A program made the translations under genes and the position numbers. The notes under the pieces were generated by a model. It was given only the letters and a program-made list of their open reading frames with translations, had not been told where the DNA came from and ran no database searches. A stretch of DNA of 64,000 nt from QAMH01 sp900556425 (lineage in GTDB: Bacteria; Actinomycetota; Coriobacteriia; Coriobacteriales; QAMH01). Shown here piece by piece: positions 28,101 to 43,100 of the stretch (positions are counted from its first letter, which is position 1; every line of letters begins with the position of its first letter). The stretch is taken from contig CABRZR010000008.1 of assembly GCA_902475535.1 (NCBI GenBank), forward strand, positions 39,805-103,804, written 5' to 3'.

Positions 28101-31100
28101 ACTGGCGTCTGGGCATCGACGTCACGAGCGACCTCACCGAGATGTTCATGAACACGCCGGCGCTCGTCGCCATCGACACACGCGGCTGGAACCTGGGCAG
28201 CCCCACCATCATCGACCGCATGCTCTGCAACGCCACGGCCCTGCGCTCCATGGCCTTTGGCGTCACCACCTCGCTCAAGGGCGCTTACCTGGGCCTCAAC
28301 GAGGAAGGCAAGCAGTTCCCCTCGCGCAATGCCCGCGCCGGTGGTTGGATACGCCTCAACGCCTCCAAGGATTGGTTCGGCTCCACGGCCGACGTCGCGG
28401 CCCTGTACCCGACGCTCAACTGGGGCGACACGGTCGAAGGCCCCTACACCTACATCTGGACCGACGAGCAGACCGGCGGCAACTCCTTCCCCAGCAACGA
28501 GTACGCCTGGTGGAAGTACATGAAGGACTCCAAGACCCTCATCATCGGCATCGACGAGGAGAAGGCCAATAACCCCGACTTCGTCAACTACCACACCTGG
28601 GTCACCGAGACCTTCGAGGAGCTGCCCTGGTTCGTCTCCGAGGACGGCACCGAGAACCTCATCTACACCCCCGAGGAGATCGAGAACGTGCAGTTCGTCT
28701 CCAACGTGCACGTGATCAACCCCTCGCGCTGGTTTGCCGGCTACGTGAACCTGCACTCGGCCGACCTCTCCGGCATGCGCATCGACCTGGCCGGTGACAT
28801 CTCCGGCCTGTTCGATGGCGACGTCAAGCTCCAGAGCGTCATCGGCTTGGACGACTGGTACAACGAGATCGGTGCTGCCACGGATGCCGCCATCGACGAG
28901 GCCAACCTCACGCTGCCCACCGACAAGCAGCTCGTGAAGGACGACACGATCATCACGTCCTTCGAGAACCTCTTCAAGGACAATACGCTGCTGCGCGAGC
29001 TCGAGACGCTCGAGAACTGGGACGTCTCCACGGTCACCAACATGGCCGGCATGTTCTGGGGTGCCGCCACGCTCAACGACATCTCGCAGCTCAACAACTG
29101 GACGACCGCGCAGGTCACGACCATGGAGAACATGTTCCGCGGCATGCTCAAGCTGCGCAAGGTCGATGCCGTCGTCAACTGGGACACCTCGTCGTGCGCC
29201 AACTTCGACGGTATGTTCCAGGATTGCAAGACCGTCGTCTCGGTGGACCTCACGAGCCCCAACTGGAACACGGACGCGGCCATCTTCCCCAACGGCGACG
29301 GCACCAACCGCCTGCAGGCCATCAACATGCTCGCGGGCATGGATGCCCTCAAGTTCCTCTACGTGAAGCCCACGACCATCCTCACGGGCACGGGCTTGGA
29401 GAAGTCCGACACGCATGAGGGCCGCGATGGCCGTTGGACCCTGCAGACCATCAATGGCTACGTGCCGTGGTGGGGTAGCGCCACCGACCTCGTGGAGCGC
29501 TATCCGATGGAGTACAACCCCGAGCTCGACCCGTTTGGCGGCCCCGACGGCATGAACCTCACCTACCGCTTCGAGTTTGGCAAGCCGGGCGGCCGCTTCG
29601 AGAGCAACAAGTTCGGCTGGTGGTACTTCGACAACGATCCCGAGTCCGAAACCTACAAGACGCTCGTCATCGGCGTTGACACCGAGTGGGTGCAGGTCAC
29701 GGTCACCAAGGATGGCTCCGGCAACAAGAGCTTCAGCTACACGAAGGTGCCCGTCGATAACTTCGTCGTGACCGAGACCGCCGACTATCTGCCGTGGCTC
29801 ACGCCGGCATCCGGCGCCATCGAGCTCACGCCCGAGGCGGCCCGTCCGCTCATCGAGCATATCTCCTTCAACAACAACGGCATCACGCCGACGGACATCT
29901 CGCGTTGGTTCTACGGGCTCACAAACCTCAAGGACGCCGACCTAGCCGGTGTCGAGATGAGCCAGACGCGCTCTATCGCCGGCCTCTTCGAAGGCGACGC
30001 CAAGCTCGAGACGCTCAACACGGGCAATAAGGGCCAGCGCTGGGCCGCCATGCCCAATGTCACGACTGCCGCCTCCATGTTCAAGGGCTGCGCGATGCTC
30101 GGTGCCGTCACGGGCATGGAATACTGGGATATGGCCCAGGTGCTCAACTTCTCGTCCATGTTCCAGGGCTGCACCGTGTTGCCCAACCGCATGATCGAGC
30201 AGGCGGGCAAGTGGCAACTCAACACCGATACCGCCACCACTGTGAGCATGGCCAACATGTTCCAGAGCTGTGCCACCATCACCACCCTCGACGGCCTGCT
30301 CGACTGGAACACGAGCCGCGTCAACACCTTTGCCTACATGTTCGAGAACTGCGCCTCGCTGCTCTATGCCAACGGCGTGCGCAATTGGACCACCGACATC
30401 TGCATGGACTACACGGCCATGTTCCAGGGCGACCGCGCCCTCAAGGAGTTCAACGCCAAGAACTGGGTCGTGGACCGTGGCTGCGCCTACGAGAACACCT
30501 TCTACCTGTGTATGGATCTCAACCGCTGCGTGCTGGGTGAGGGGTGGTCCACCATCAAGGAACCGACCCGCGTCGATCCGTTCCAGAACATCGTCAATGT
30601 CACGCTCGATCCCGGTCAGTCCTACAGCTGGAAGTTCACCGCCCCGCAGTGGGCCGACGGCTTCTACGTCGAGATCTTCAACTACATCTTCGACAGCCAC
30701 TATCCGAGCTGCCCGGCTACTCACGGCTACATCTACGGTGCCGAGAAAGAGGGCATGCCCCTGACGATGTTCTGGACCGACTACAGGCATGGTTCCACGA
30801 GCGCTCTTATCGATGGCCGCTTCTGCCAGATCGATATCGTCGTGCCCGGTGGCTGCGCTGCTAAGTCCTACATCAACTTCCAGGTGCACTACGTCTATCC
30901 CGAGAAGATGATCTGGGAGTGCGAGGAGGACCATTGGACCGGCACCTGGGATAACATCAACGAGGGCTTTGACAAGTACCAGGCAACCATGGCCGGCACC
31001 TACGTGTGGGGCGACTTCAAGGCCGGCGCGCGCTTTGACTCCAACGACCGTGCCTGGTGGACCCTCGAGATTCGCGACGACAGCTACGAGCTTGTCATCA

Positions 31101-34100
31101 GCCTCGACGAGGGCGACAGCACCCGCGGCAAGGTCAACACCGACCCGGCCAAGGGCCTGACCGTCACCGAGACCCGTTTCTACGTGGATGAGGCGCTCAA
31201 GTCCCAGCTCGGCTGGTCGCCCTGCAGCCGCTTCAAGGATTACGCGCGTTACGTCAAGAAGGTTAGCACCTATAACGGTGTTAACGTGCTATATCCCAAT
31301 AGCTGGTTCGAGAACAACGTCAAGCTCGAGAGCTTCGACGGCTCGGGCCTGACCGTGGGCGATGCCACGGATATGAATCGCATGTTCAATAACGACGGCA
31401 AGCTCTCGAGCTTCACGGGTGCCGAGAACTGGGATGTCTCGCACGTTCTCGACTTCAGCTACATGTTCAACATGTGCGCCTCGCTCGGGGACATCAGCCC
31501 GCTTGTCGGCTGGCATCTCAATACCGATACGGGTAATACCATCAACATGACCCACATGTTCTATGGCACGCGCATCGTGGACCTCAACCCGCTGGCCGCG
31601 CCGCAGCCCGGCCAACCCACCGGTTGGGACATGTCGCACGTCCTGGACACGAGCTACATGTTTGCCGAGAACAAGTTCCTCGTGGACCAGACGCCCATTG
31701 CCCATTGGGATATGTCCACCAATGTCAACTTCAGCTTCATGTTTGCCAATGACAGCGCGCTTGCCACGATGGATCTCTCACGCTGGCAGATGCGTCGCGT
31801 CGTGAGCACGAGTCCGTACTATGCCGTCAACCTCGAGAACATGCTCGTCGGGCTTTCGAGCCTCGGTCAGCTCACGGTGGGCGAGTCGTCCCTGCTGCAG
31901 GGCACGGCGTTCAACAATAGCCTGTCCAATCACGGCCCAACAGACGGCATGTGGCAACTCACGTCTACGCGCGACGGCATCGAGGATGGCCTGCTCTTTG
32001 CCGACGGACGTAGCCCCTGGTTTGGCGACACCTCCAAGCTCGCCGCACGCTACACCAACGACCCCTATTCGGCCGACGCCCTCGTCTTCAAGTGGGTTCC
32101 CAAGCAGCTGGGCGGCCGCTTTGACAGCAATCCGTACGCCTGGTGGCGCTACGACAAGGACCCGGAGTCGGATACCTACGGCACGCTCACCCTGGGCGTG
32201 GACGACCACGACAGCACCACCAAGTACGTGGCTGCCGATGACGACACGACCGTTTACGGCAAGAACGTGACCGAGCTTTCCGGCACCGTCGATGGCATCG
32301 AGTACGTCCTTCCCTGGTTGCAGGTCACCGACGACGAGGCCACCATCACCGACACCTCGCTTCCCACCACCCCCAATCTCGTCACCAAGACGATCATGGC
32401 CGTGACCGACGTCAAGAACGTCGTCAGCTTCAACGGTCTACTCATCGACAATCCCGCCAACTGGTTTGCCGGCTACTCCGCCATGGAGAGCTTCGACGGC
32501 ACCCAGATGGACGTCATCAACGCCACGGACATCTCCCACATGCTGCAGGGGACGAGCTCGCTCACCTCGCTCACGGGCAACTGGAACGTCTCCAACGTGA
32601 CCGACATGTCCTACTTCCTGAATGGCGCGAGCTCGCTCGAGTCGATCGCGGCGCTCACCAACTGGGACGTGACCAAGGTCACCACCATGGCCCACAGCTT
32701 CGACGGCATGAAGAGCCTGCCCAATCTCGACGAGATCGGCTCCTGGCAGATCAACAGCCTCGAGGATGCCTCCTACGCCTTTGCCAACACGGGCATCACC
32801 AACCAGCTCGCCACCATGCACTGGCCTATTCTGGGCACCATGAACCTCACGGGCATGTTCGCCGGCAGCCATGAGCTCGCCACCGTGGACATCTCCTACT
32901 GGGATACGACCAACTGCACCGTGACCGACATGTTCAAGGAGCTGCGCAGCCTCGGTGCCGATACCGGCTACCTCAAGGTCTCCGGCTTCAGCACCCTGAT
33001 GGGCACGAGCCTTGACGGTATCTCGACGCGCCTTGCCAACCAGGGCATGTGGGTGCGCCAGGAGACCACGCCCATCGAGTGGTTTGGCAACGGCAACTCG
33101 CTCATCAAGCTGTATCCGGCCACGGGCAAGGGCGTCAACGAGGATACCAACGTCTTCACCTACAGCTGGGACCCGACCCGTCTGGGTGGCCGCTTCGAGA
33201 GCAACCCGTACGTCTGGTGGATCTTCTATCCCAACGCCCTGGGCGACCATGCGGCCAAGACCCTGACCATCGGCTCCGACCCCGGTTGCCCGAGCACCGA
33301 GGTGACCGAGACCAACACCGGCACCACCGATGAAGCCGGTAACGTGACTAACTTGCTGCCCTGGCTCGTCTACAACGAGCACATCGATGGCCCCATCGTG
33401 CCCAAGGGCAACGTCGTGCATTTCGCCGCCGAGAGCGAGGTCACGCCGGTGGACGCCGCAGGACTGGCGGCCGAGAGCCGCGGCAAGAGCTTTGAGGGCT
33501 GGTTCAGCGGCTACAGCGTGCTCAAGGACTTCGATGGCAAGGGTCTCGTGATTGGCAATAGCATCACGTCTTTCAAGGACCTGTGGAACGGGGACTCGAG
33601 CCTTACCAGCATCAGGAACATCTCGCACTGGGATGTCTCCAACATCACCAATATGGCCAACTTGCTCAAGGACAACAGCTCGCTCGAGACCTACGGCGAG
33701 TTTGGCACCTGGGCTGCTGGTCTGGGCACGGGCAAGCTCGTCAACATCTCCGGCCTGCTCTACAACAACGACAAGCTCACCAACGACGACCTGGCCTACT
33801 TTGGCAGCTGGGATGTCACGGGTGTCACCGACATGAGCTACCTGCTCTACGATACCGATGCCATCACGACGCTCGTCAACCTCGAGAACTGGCGCGCGAG
33901 CAGCCTGCAGACCATCAACTACGCCTTCGCCGAGATGGAGGAGCTCACCACGCTCGACGGCCTGGCGGATTGGGCACCGGGTCGCGGCGGTGCCGTCTCG
34001 CTGTTCACCATGGCCCACATGCTCGAGAACGACCTCAAGCTCTCCGACGTGACGGCCATCACCGGTTCTGCGGCCGGCGGATCGTTCTGGGACGTCTCCA

Positions 34101-37100
34101 ACGTCACGGACTTCAGCGCGCTCTTCAAGAACATGGGCCGTAACGTCTGGGCCCAGAAGGTCACCAAGCTCGACCTATCGCGATGGGACATGCGTAGCAT
34201 GACCCATCGCTCGGTGCTGCCGACCGTCACCGATATGATGCTCCTGGGCACCATCACCGCCGAGGATATGGACTTCTCGAACTTCGTCGAGCTCACGCTC
34301 GGACCCAACGTCATCCTGGAGGGCACTGGCCTTGACAAGAGCGGTTGCCAGGCTGGCGACTACGGCGTGTGGGTCAAGAACGATACGAGCATCGGCAGCA
34401 GCGTGCCCGTGGGCAACACCAGCGACCTGGTGCGCATGTATCCGGCCTCCACTTCGGCGACCGGTCCTGTCGACGTCACCGTCTACACCTGGGACACCAC
34501 GCACCTGGGCGGCACCTTCGACTCCAATCACAACATCTGGTGGACCTATGCCAAGGAGAACTTCTCCAACGGCGAGAAGACCGGCACCATCACGCTGGGC
34601 GCCATCGACCGCTCCAAGCCCCTCTACACCTTCGAGGTGGCCGCGGACGTGCCCTGGAAGCGCCTGCAGGAGACTGTGAGCGCCTTCACCGTCAACGACG
34701 TGAACGGCAAGGTCGCCCCCGTCAGCCTGGCCGAGTGGTTTGCCGAGTACCCGGCACTCGAGGACTTTGACGGAAGCAAGCTCGATGTCAAGGACGTCAA
34801 CAGCTTCTACCACATGTTCTACAAGACGCCGTCCCTGCTCACCTTCAGCGGCACCGAGAACTGGAACACGAGCAGCGCGGCCACCTTCGAGGGCATGTTC
34901 CAGGAATCTCCGCAGGTTATCGAGATCCACATGGAGAGCTGGGCCATGCGCTACAACCACGCCAAGGTCACGACCCTGCAGCCCGACGGCTCCACGAGGA
35001 CCGAGTACACCTGGGTCGTGCCGAAGCTCACCAACATGTTCCTGGGCACCGAGCATCTGCGCGTGCTGGGCCTGGGCGAGAGCTCCGTGCTCGAGGGCAG
35101 CGGCATGACCGACATCGTGGCCGTGGGCCCGACGCGCCGCGGCTTCTGGTACCAGGACACCGATGACGTGGATGCGCCCGGTGTCAACAAGTACCTGACG
35201 AGCGAACTTGCCAACCACTATCGCGCCGGCCTCACCGACATTCCCGGCACCCACGTGTACTACTGGGTGTACAACTCTGCGTTCAAGAACGAGAACGTGT
35301 GGTGGCGCTACGACAACAAGACCTACACCCTGGTCATGGGCGTCTACGACCCGCTGGGCAATTGCGTGGTCGAGGAGTTTGGCGATGACCTGCCCTGGAA
35401 GGGCTCCATCGACACCGAGGCCTCCAACCGCGTCGAGAACGTCGTGACCTACAACGTCAACGGCGGCCGCATCGCGCCCAAGTCCCTCGAGGGCTGGTTC
35501 GATAACTACAAGAGCCTCATCACCTTTGACGGCACGGGCCTGCGTGTCGATGACACGGGCAGCTTCGAGCGTCTGTTCAAGGGTGACGACAAGCTCGAGA
35601 CCGTCGACATCTCCAACTGGGTCATGGTCACCGGCCCGCGCTTTGCGCAGGCCACTGATGCCACGCTCACCACGCTCGACCCGAGCGTCACCGACATGTT
35701 CACCAACTGCACCTCCATCCGCGAGCTCTCGACGCGCTACACCGTCAAGCTCGACGGCAGCGGTCTGAACCGCAAGGACGGCATGTGGGCAACGGGCAAC
35801 TTCACCGACAACCACACGCCGGACGACACCCTGTGGTTCCTCACCTCCGAGCGCCTGCGCAAGAACTATCCGAGCGCCACCATCGAAGAGGCGAGCAATG
35901 CCAAGACCGGATCCATCCGCTTCAACGAGCACGCGGTGTACTACTTCGTCAAGGGCTCCGGCAACATGCTGCACGACAACCAGGATGCTGCCTGGGCCGT
36001 GGTGCTCGAGGACACCGTCGTGGGCAACACGACGCTGCATGCCAACGAGATGTACATCGGCGTGCGCCCCGAGGCCGAGAACAAGGAAATCAGCGGCATG
36101 CGCTGGAGGCCCTGGGGCCCCTACACCGAGAAGGTCACGGACATCAAGACCTATGGCTTGCTGTCGCCCGACTACATGTACGACTGGTTCAACAACTCGC
36201 GCTACGCCTACACGCAGCCCCTCGAGGAGGGCACGTACCTCATCCATGCCGAGAATCCCCAGTACAACGGATATCTGTACTATGCCTTTGAGTCGGGCCA
36301 TAGCTACGGTGGTGGCTATTGGGAATATTGGTATGGTGGCTTGGGCAGCCGCAACCAGGGCTGGTACATCAAGTACATGGGTACCGACCCGACCTACGGC
36401 CACTACTACGAGATGCGCTACGGCAGTTCCACGGGCAACAGCATCACCGACGTCGGCCGTGTTGGCGGTTACGTGTACATCCGCAACTACTATAGTGGTG
36501 ACCGCGGCACCTGGAACGGCGTCACCATCAGCCCCGTCAACAATCCCGGCCTCATCCTCGACCGTGCGGGCGGAGGCAATCGACTCCAGTGGATCAATGA
36601 CCCGCGTGGCTACGGTGGCTGGGCTCGCTTCTGGAGCGGCGGCGGCTACTTCACCGGCAGCTACAGGCCGCAATCGCAGGGCGGCGGTATCACTGGTCAG
36701 TGGTATGCCACTTCCTGGGGCATCGAGCGCCCGTACGATCCGTTCCCCAACCTCACCACCTTTGATGGCACGGGTCTGGACGTCTCGCGCGTCGTGAGCT
36801 TCGAGCATCTCTTCCGCGATTGCCCCAAGCTCGAGAGCGTCGACTTCTCCAACTGGGAGATGAAGCTCGATGCCAAGACTGACCGCATGCTCAAGACCAA
36901 CCCGAAGCTCAGCGAGATCAGGCTCGGCAACAAGTGCCTGCTCACCGAGTCGGCGCTTGACGCCCACTATGACGCCATGGGCCGTTGGGAGACCTGCGAT
37001 CCGGATGCCCTCCTCTTCGACGGCAAGTGGTGGGGTACCACGCAGGACCTCATCAACCGCTACTCCAACGAGCACAACACCCACGGCTACCGCATCTACC

Positions 37101-40100
37101 AGTGGAACGACGGGGCGCTGGGCAGCCGCATCGGCAGCAATGACCGCGTCTGGTGGTACTACACCGAGGACGGCTTCAGTCCCGAGGGCGTGCACAAGCC
37201 CAAGGTGAACCCCAACTCGCTCGTCATCGGTGTCGACGATGGCTACCTGGACGCCGCCCTCAACGTCACCGTGAGCGGCTTTGATCAGGTCCCCTGGTAC
37301 AAGTTCCTCAAGGGCGGCATCATCGAGCACATCTACTCGTTTGCCGGTGACAAGGGCAAGATCACGCCCACCACCCTGAACGAGTGGTTCTATAACAAGG
37401 ACGGCCTCTACGAGAACAACGTCACCTTTGACGGCAGCGGCTTCAATACCGCCCTGGTCAAGGACTTCACCAACGTCATGCGCGGCCAGGACTGGCTCGC
37501 GGCCGTGAACTTCTGCGGTTGGGACTTTGCCGATGACGCCAAGATTGACAACGCGCTCACCGACACCGTGCGCCTCAAGGAGCTCACCGTCAACGACGAC
37601 TCCTCGCTGCGCGTGCTCTCGACCCTGCCCGACCATGGCGCCGGCCGCTGGATCGCGATGTCGGTCGAGACCGTCCCGACCGACAAGAACCCGGCCTACG
37701 TGGGTCAGTTCCTCAATAACACCGAGATCCAGGCATACTACCCGGCTGGCGGCAACGACCATGGCCTGGTCACCTGGGAGTGGAAGAACGGCACGCTGCT
37801 CTACTTCGAGAAGAACGTCGGCGACAACTCGGTCACCGGCGACCTCGAGACCATCTTCCTCGAGCGTGGCCTGACCTACACGCTGCCCACCCGTGACAGC
37901 GACCCGACCTGGCATCGTGCCGGCTACAACCTCATGTACTGGAACACCGAGGCCGATGGTAGCGGCGACGAGTGGCAGCTCGGCAGCGAGTACCTCGCCG
38001 AGTACGCCGAGTCCATCACCTTCTGGGCGCAGTGGTACCGCGATGCCTACGTGACCATGACCTACGTGCTCGACACGGGCGAGGGCAACTACCCGCTCGG
38101 CCCGGATGCGGCCATCTCGACCGGTCGTGCCCACAGCGCCGGCGCCGACCTCATCGGTAGCGACCGCCTCATCTGGGACGGCACGGCCGAAAACGCCGTC
38201 GAGGAGGGCGTCACCATCCAGTCCCCGTTCGTGCGTCCGGGCTACGAGTTGTCCGGCTGGGTGTATTACACGCGCCAGACCATCGAGGGCGAGGAGGGCG
38301 ACGAGCCACAGGTCATCACCACTGAGCACAAGGTCGCCTTTGGCGACACGCTGCGCCTCTTTGACGCCAACGCCGGCGCTCCCGGCAACACCGAGATCGT
38401 CTTCTACGCCTGCTGGACGCCGCTCACCGGCTACAACCTCATCTACGACCCCGCGGGTGGCTCCTACACGCCGGCTCCGCGCGAGGTGGGCTACGAGGAC
38501 AAGAACCTCATGCCCACGGACGCCGACCAGATGACCAAGCACGGCTATCGCCTGGCCGGCTGGTACGCCACGCGCATGGTCAACGGCGTGGAGGAGAAGA
38601 TCATCCTCGACGACCAGGGCAACTACCTGATCACCGCCGAGACCATGTTCCGCACCATCGCCGCCTCCGCCGACACCTCGGTGGTCACGACGCTGCACGC
38701 CGAGTGGGTCGTGGGCAACGTCGACCTCGTCTTCGACACCGACGGCAACGGCTACAACGGCCTGGGCGGCGTGGGCACGAGCCCGTCCATCACCCAGACG
38801 GTGCCCGGCAACGACACGACCAAGCACAACTTCGTCCAGACCAACCCCATCAGCGACGGTCATTACCACTTCTCGCATTGGACCGTGGACTTCGACCCGA
38901 CCTGGCGCTGGGACGACTCGCTGCTTCCCATCGACGAGATCACCCGCATCGCCTTCAATGCGATGGGTGACGGCTTGTGGGTCGACGCCACCTTCACGGC
39001 GCACTTCGAGCCCAACGAGTACGAGATCGTCTTCGCCGGCGGCCAGGGCAAGCACGGCGAGGTCGCCGTGGGCGCCCGCCCCGACGAGCATGCCGCCTTC
39101 GGCACGGCGTTCGAGGCTCCCGCCGGCACCGACTTCACGCTGCCGGGCTACATCTTCGTGGGCTGGCTCACCGACGAGCAGGTTCCGCGCGTGCTCAAGG
39201 CCGGCACCGCCTACAAGGACCTCACGAGCGCCAATGACGTCATCACGCTGACCGCCCAGTGGCAGGCCCAGACCTCCACCTTCACCTACATCGCCCAGAC
39301 CGGCGGCAACGTCTCGACGCCCGAGTCCACCAACAGCCAGCCGAGCCTCACGCTCACCTTCGACCGCGTGTCCCCGACGATCACCACCGTCATCGCCCGC
39401 CCGAAGCCCGGCTACGCCTTCCTCGAGTGGCGCGACACCGTGACCGGCGACCCGATCGTCGCGGGCAACGGCGTCACCATCACCATGAACTCCGATGGCA
39501 GCTGCAGCCTGTCCATGGTGCTGCCCACCGGCACGCTGTGGCCCGCAAACGCGAGCTTCACCGCCGCCTTCAAGGCCGCCACCTACACCATCCACTACGA
39601 GATGCCCAATGACGGCTCCGTGGGCACGGTGCCCGCCGACCAGACCAAGACCACCGGCATCAAGCTGCGCCTCACCTCGCTCACGGCCGATACCGTCGAC
39701 CCGACGCTGCAGCGCGAGGGCTACATCTTCGACGGCTGGAAGACGGTCGTGGGCAACAAGACCTACACCTTCGCCGATGGCGCCCTGCTCGACTTCGACC
39801 TCTCCACCGTCCAGGACGCCGTGGTCACCCTGACCCCGGTCTGGAAGGCCACCAATTACACCGTCGTGTTCTTCCGCGGTGCCGACACGGCCGTCGGATC
39901 CATGGAAAGCCAGGTCTTCACCTACGGCGTCAAGCAGCAGCTGCGCGACAACGCCTTCCAGCGCAACGGCTACACCTTTGCCGGTTGGGCCACGCGCATC
40001 AACGGCGAGCCGCTGTGGACGGACTGCATCGAGGCCGATAGCCACGGCAAGATGCATTACTACCTCACCACCGCCGGCAAGGAGGGGCAGCGCATCGTCG

Positions 40101-43100
40101 TCTACGCCCTCTGGGACGTCATCACCGAGTACGAGGTGAGCTTCGAGGTCGACGGCATCGACGTCGACAACGTGACGCTGCACGATGCCGACCCGGTCAT
40201 GGTGCCCATCAACGGCTTCGCGCCGGCCAACCCGACCTGGACCAAGAACCCGGATGCCAAGGGCTCCTACGAGCTGGCCTACTGGTCCTACATCACCTAC
40301 CACGAGGTCACGGGCCCCGAGGTCGGCATTACCCAGGACATCACCAAGATCGCCATCACCGGCCGCACGATCTTCACCGCGCACTTCGACAAGGACGCCT
40401 TCACGGTGCGCTACGATCCGGGTAGCCATGGCGGCTACATCGAGACCAAGGACCAGACCTTCTTCACCGGTCTCACCATCAACTCCGACATGCCGCTGTT
40501 CGCCAACACCGGTAGCGCCGGCACGAGCCAGAGCCCCGACTTCTTCGACACCGCGACGTCCAACTACGTCAACGTCGGCAAGCCCAAGGGCGAGATGGGC
40601 TGGATTTTCCTCGGCTGGGCCTGGGTCGACGGCGACGGCCTCGGCTGGCAGGACTACTCCGACGCGCCCATTACCATCGACGGCCTGGTCTACAACCGCG
40701 CCGAGAAGCCCGCCAAGGTCACCTATCGCACCACCTTCGTGGCCCAGTGGACCCCGACCGAGACCATCGTGCGCTTCCAGCCCAACAAGGGCTCCATCGC
40801 CCCGGGTCATGAGACCGAGATGGCCAACAAGACGCTCTACGTGGGCGACACCGTCGTGCTGCCCGCGGCCAACGCGGTTTTCCGCGATGGCTACGTCTTC
40901 GAGGGCTGGTCCATGGAGGAGAACGGCGATGCCACCCTGCAGCCTGGCGATAAGGTCACCGTCGTCGGCAGCCCCGGCGGCATGAACATCTGGGCCATCT
41001 GGTCCAAGCTCTCCTACACGCTGCACTACGACAGCCAGGGCGGCAGCTCCGTACCTGACCTGACGGGCGTGGCCTGGGATGGCAAGAACCTCGTCAACGT
41101 CGCCGACCCGACGCGTCCCGGCTACACCTTTGCCGGCTGGTACTCCAGCCCCGACACCACCATCCAGGAGGGCCTGGCCAAGGTCGATAACGACATCCCG
41201 TTCAGCGTCATCGCCAAGGCCAACGGCAAGGACGCCACCGAGGCCCTGGCCACGGGCGCCTACCTCTACGCCAAGTGGCTCCAGGTCGAGGTCATGATCA
41301 GCTACAAGCCGGTCATCATCGACCCGGCGACCGGCGAGTTCGTCGAGACCACGGGTGGCATGACGACGCCGATGGTCAACTCCGTGGGCGCCGACTTCGA
41401 CATCCCCAAGGGCGCCTCTGCCTACGCCAACCCCGGCTACAAGTTCCTGCGTTGGCAGAGCGTCGATGGCAGCCAGGTCTCCACCGACCCGCTGGCCTTC
41501 ATTCCCACCAAGAAGCACGGCGAGCTGTGGGGTGACGAGCTGCATGCCGTCTACTATGCGGTCTTCGCGCCCATCACCTACACGATCACCTTCAACACCA
41601 ACGGCGGCATCGGCGTCATGGACGCGATCAGCGCCCAGTTCGGCGAGACCAAGAAGCTCCCCGCCAACAACGGCCAGATCGCCCGCATGGGCTACGACTT
41701 CATCGGCTGGAACACCCGCGCCGACGGCTCGGGCATGATGATCGAGGACGAGGGCGAGGTCCGCAACCTCTCCAACCTCGACAACGCCATGGTGCGCCTG
41801 TACGCGATGTGGGTCGGCAAGGACTTCAAGCTCACCCTCAACGCCAACCACGGCACGCCCAACACGACCCTGGGCCAGGAGTTCGACGAGAACGGCAACA
41901 TCTCCTACATGATCAAGGCCGGCACCTCCACGCGTCTGCCCGACGCCCGCACCTTCACGCGCCAGGGCTACGTCATGGACGGCTGGGCACGCACGCCGGA
42001 TGGCGAGCTTGCCTACACGCCCGGTTCCCTGTACTGGATGGCCGGCGGCGAGACCACGCTCTACGTCCACTGGGCGCCCAACACCTACACCATCCGCTTC
42101 GCACCCGACTTCGTGGACGCCACGGGCGTCATGGACGACGTGAAGGCCCCGATGGGCAAGAGCGTGTCCCTGCCCGCCAACACCTTCGAGCGCGGCGGCT
42201 ACGACTTCCTGCGTTGGCGCTACACCTACGAGGGCGAGACCTTCTACTTCAACAACATGGAAGCCGTCAAGGACCTCGTGCCGACCGATGGCGCCGTGGC
42301 GATGCTCTTCGCAGAGTGGACGCCCAAGCTCAACACCGTCGTCTTCGAGAACGGCGATAGCGGTGTCATCAGCGGCGTGGCCAACCCGCAGCAGGTGCTC
42401 ACGGGCTCCAAGCCCTCCATGAAGAACCTGAGCGTCGAGGGCCTGCCTGGCTACGTCCTGCTCGGCTGGGATTACGAGATGCGCGTCGAGGGTGCCAAGG
42501 CGCTCACCGGCCACATCACCGACCCGTCCGACCTCGTCATCCTTGGTCCCACGACCTTCACGGCCGTGTGGTCCAAGCCGATCGTCGTCAGCTACCTGCC
42601 GGGCGAGCACGGCCTGTTCACCCCCTACGAGCAGGGCAAGACCACCTTCTCCAACCTGCCCGTCACGGCGACTCCCGACTCCTACCGCATCGCGCTGGAC
42701 GCCGACATGGTCTCCATCGCCACGGGCAATCCGCTGGGCGACGGCGACTGGGTCTTTGCCGGCTGGCGTCGTGCGGCCCTGGACAAGGACGGCAAGCCCA
42801 CCGGCCAGGTCTTCGACTACCTGGTCAAGGACATCAACCCCGGTGACCCCTTCCCGTTCCCCGGCTTCAGGGTCGAGGAGTCCTCGGTCACCTTCACCGC
42901 ACTGTGGACCCGCAACATCAAGATCACCTACCAGCTCGGCACTGACGACGGGGGCAACGAGCTCGGCATCGAGAACTGGGCCAACCCCAACTACGGTGGC
43001 GAGAACCGCGTCGGTAGCGGTGCCCCCGTCATTCTCTCCGTCGAGTCCGGCAACACCATCGAGCTGGCCAACGGCGACGACCTGTTCCGTCCGGGCTGGC

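Larger units (their letters stand above)
19730..37790 (+). repeat. About 19 BspA/DUF285 leucine-rich modules
   Basis: Each module begins with a (G/S)RF-x-SN-x-WW element and a short strand ending in a (T/L)xIGxD-like turn. It continues with LPW, WF-xx-Y-xx-L-xx-FDG-x-GLDVS and two to six 25-residue repeats of the W(D/N)VS-x-VT-x-M-xx-MF type, then LTLG-xx-LxGTGL, G-x-W and WFG-xx-xx-L-xx-RY. WW anchors fall near 21175, 21846, 22796, 23704, 24450, 25190, 25959, 26850, 28508, 29620, 31058, 32140, 33220, 34541, 35300 and 37152; modules 1, 2 and 18 have degenerate anchors. BspA-type repeats are known from bacterial and protozoan surface proteins that bind host matrix or mucosa. Confidence 0.85.
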
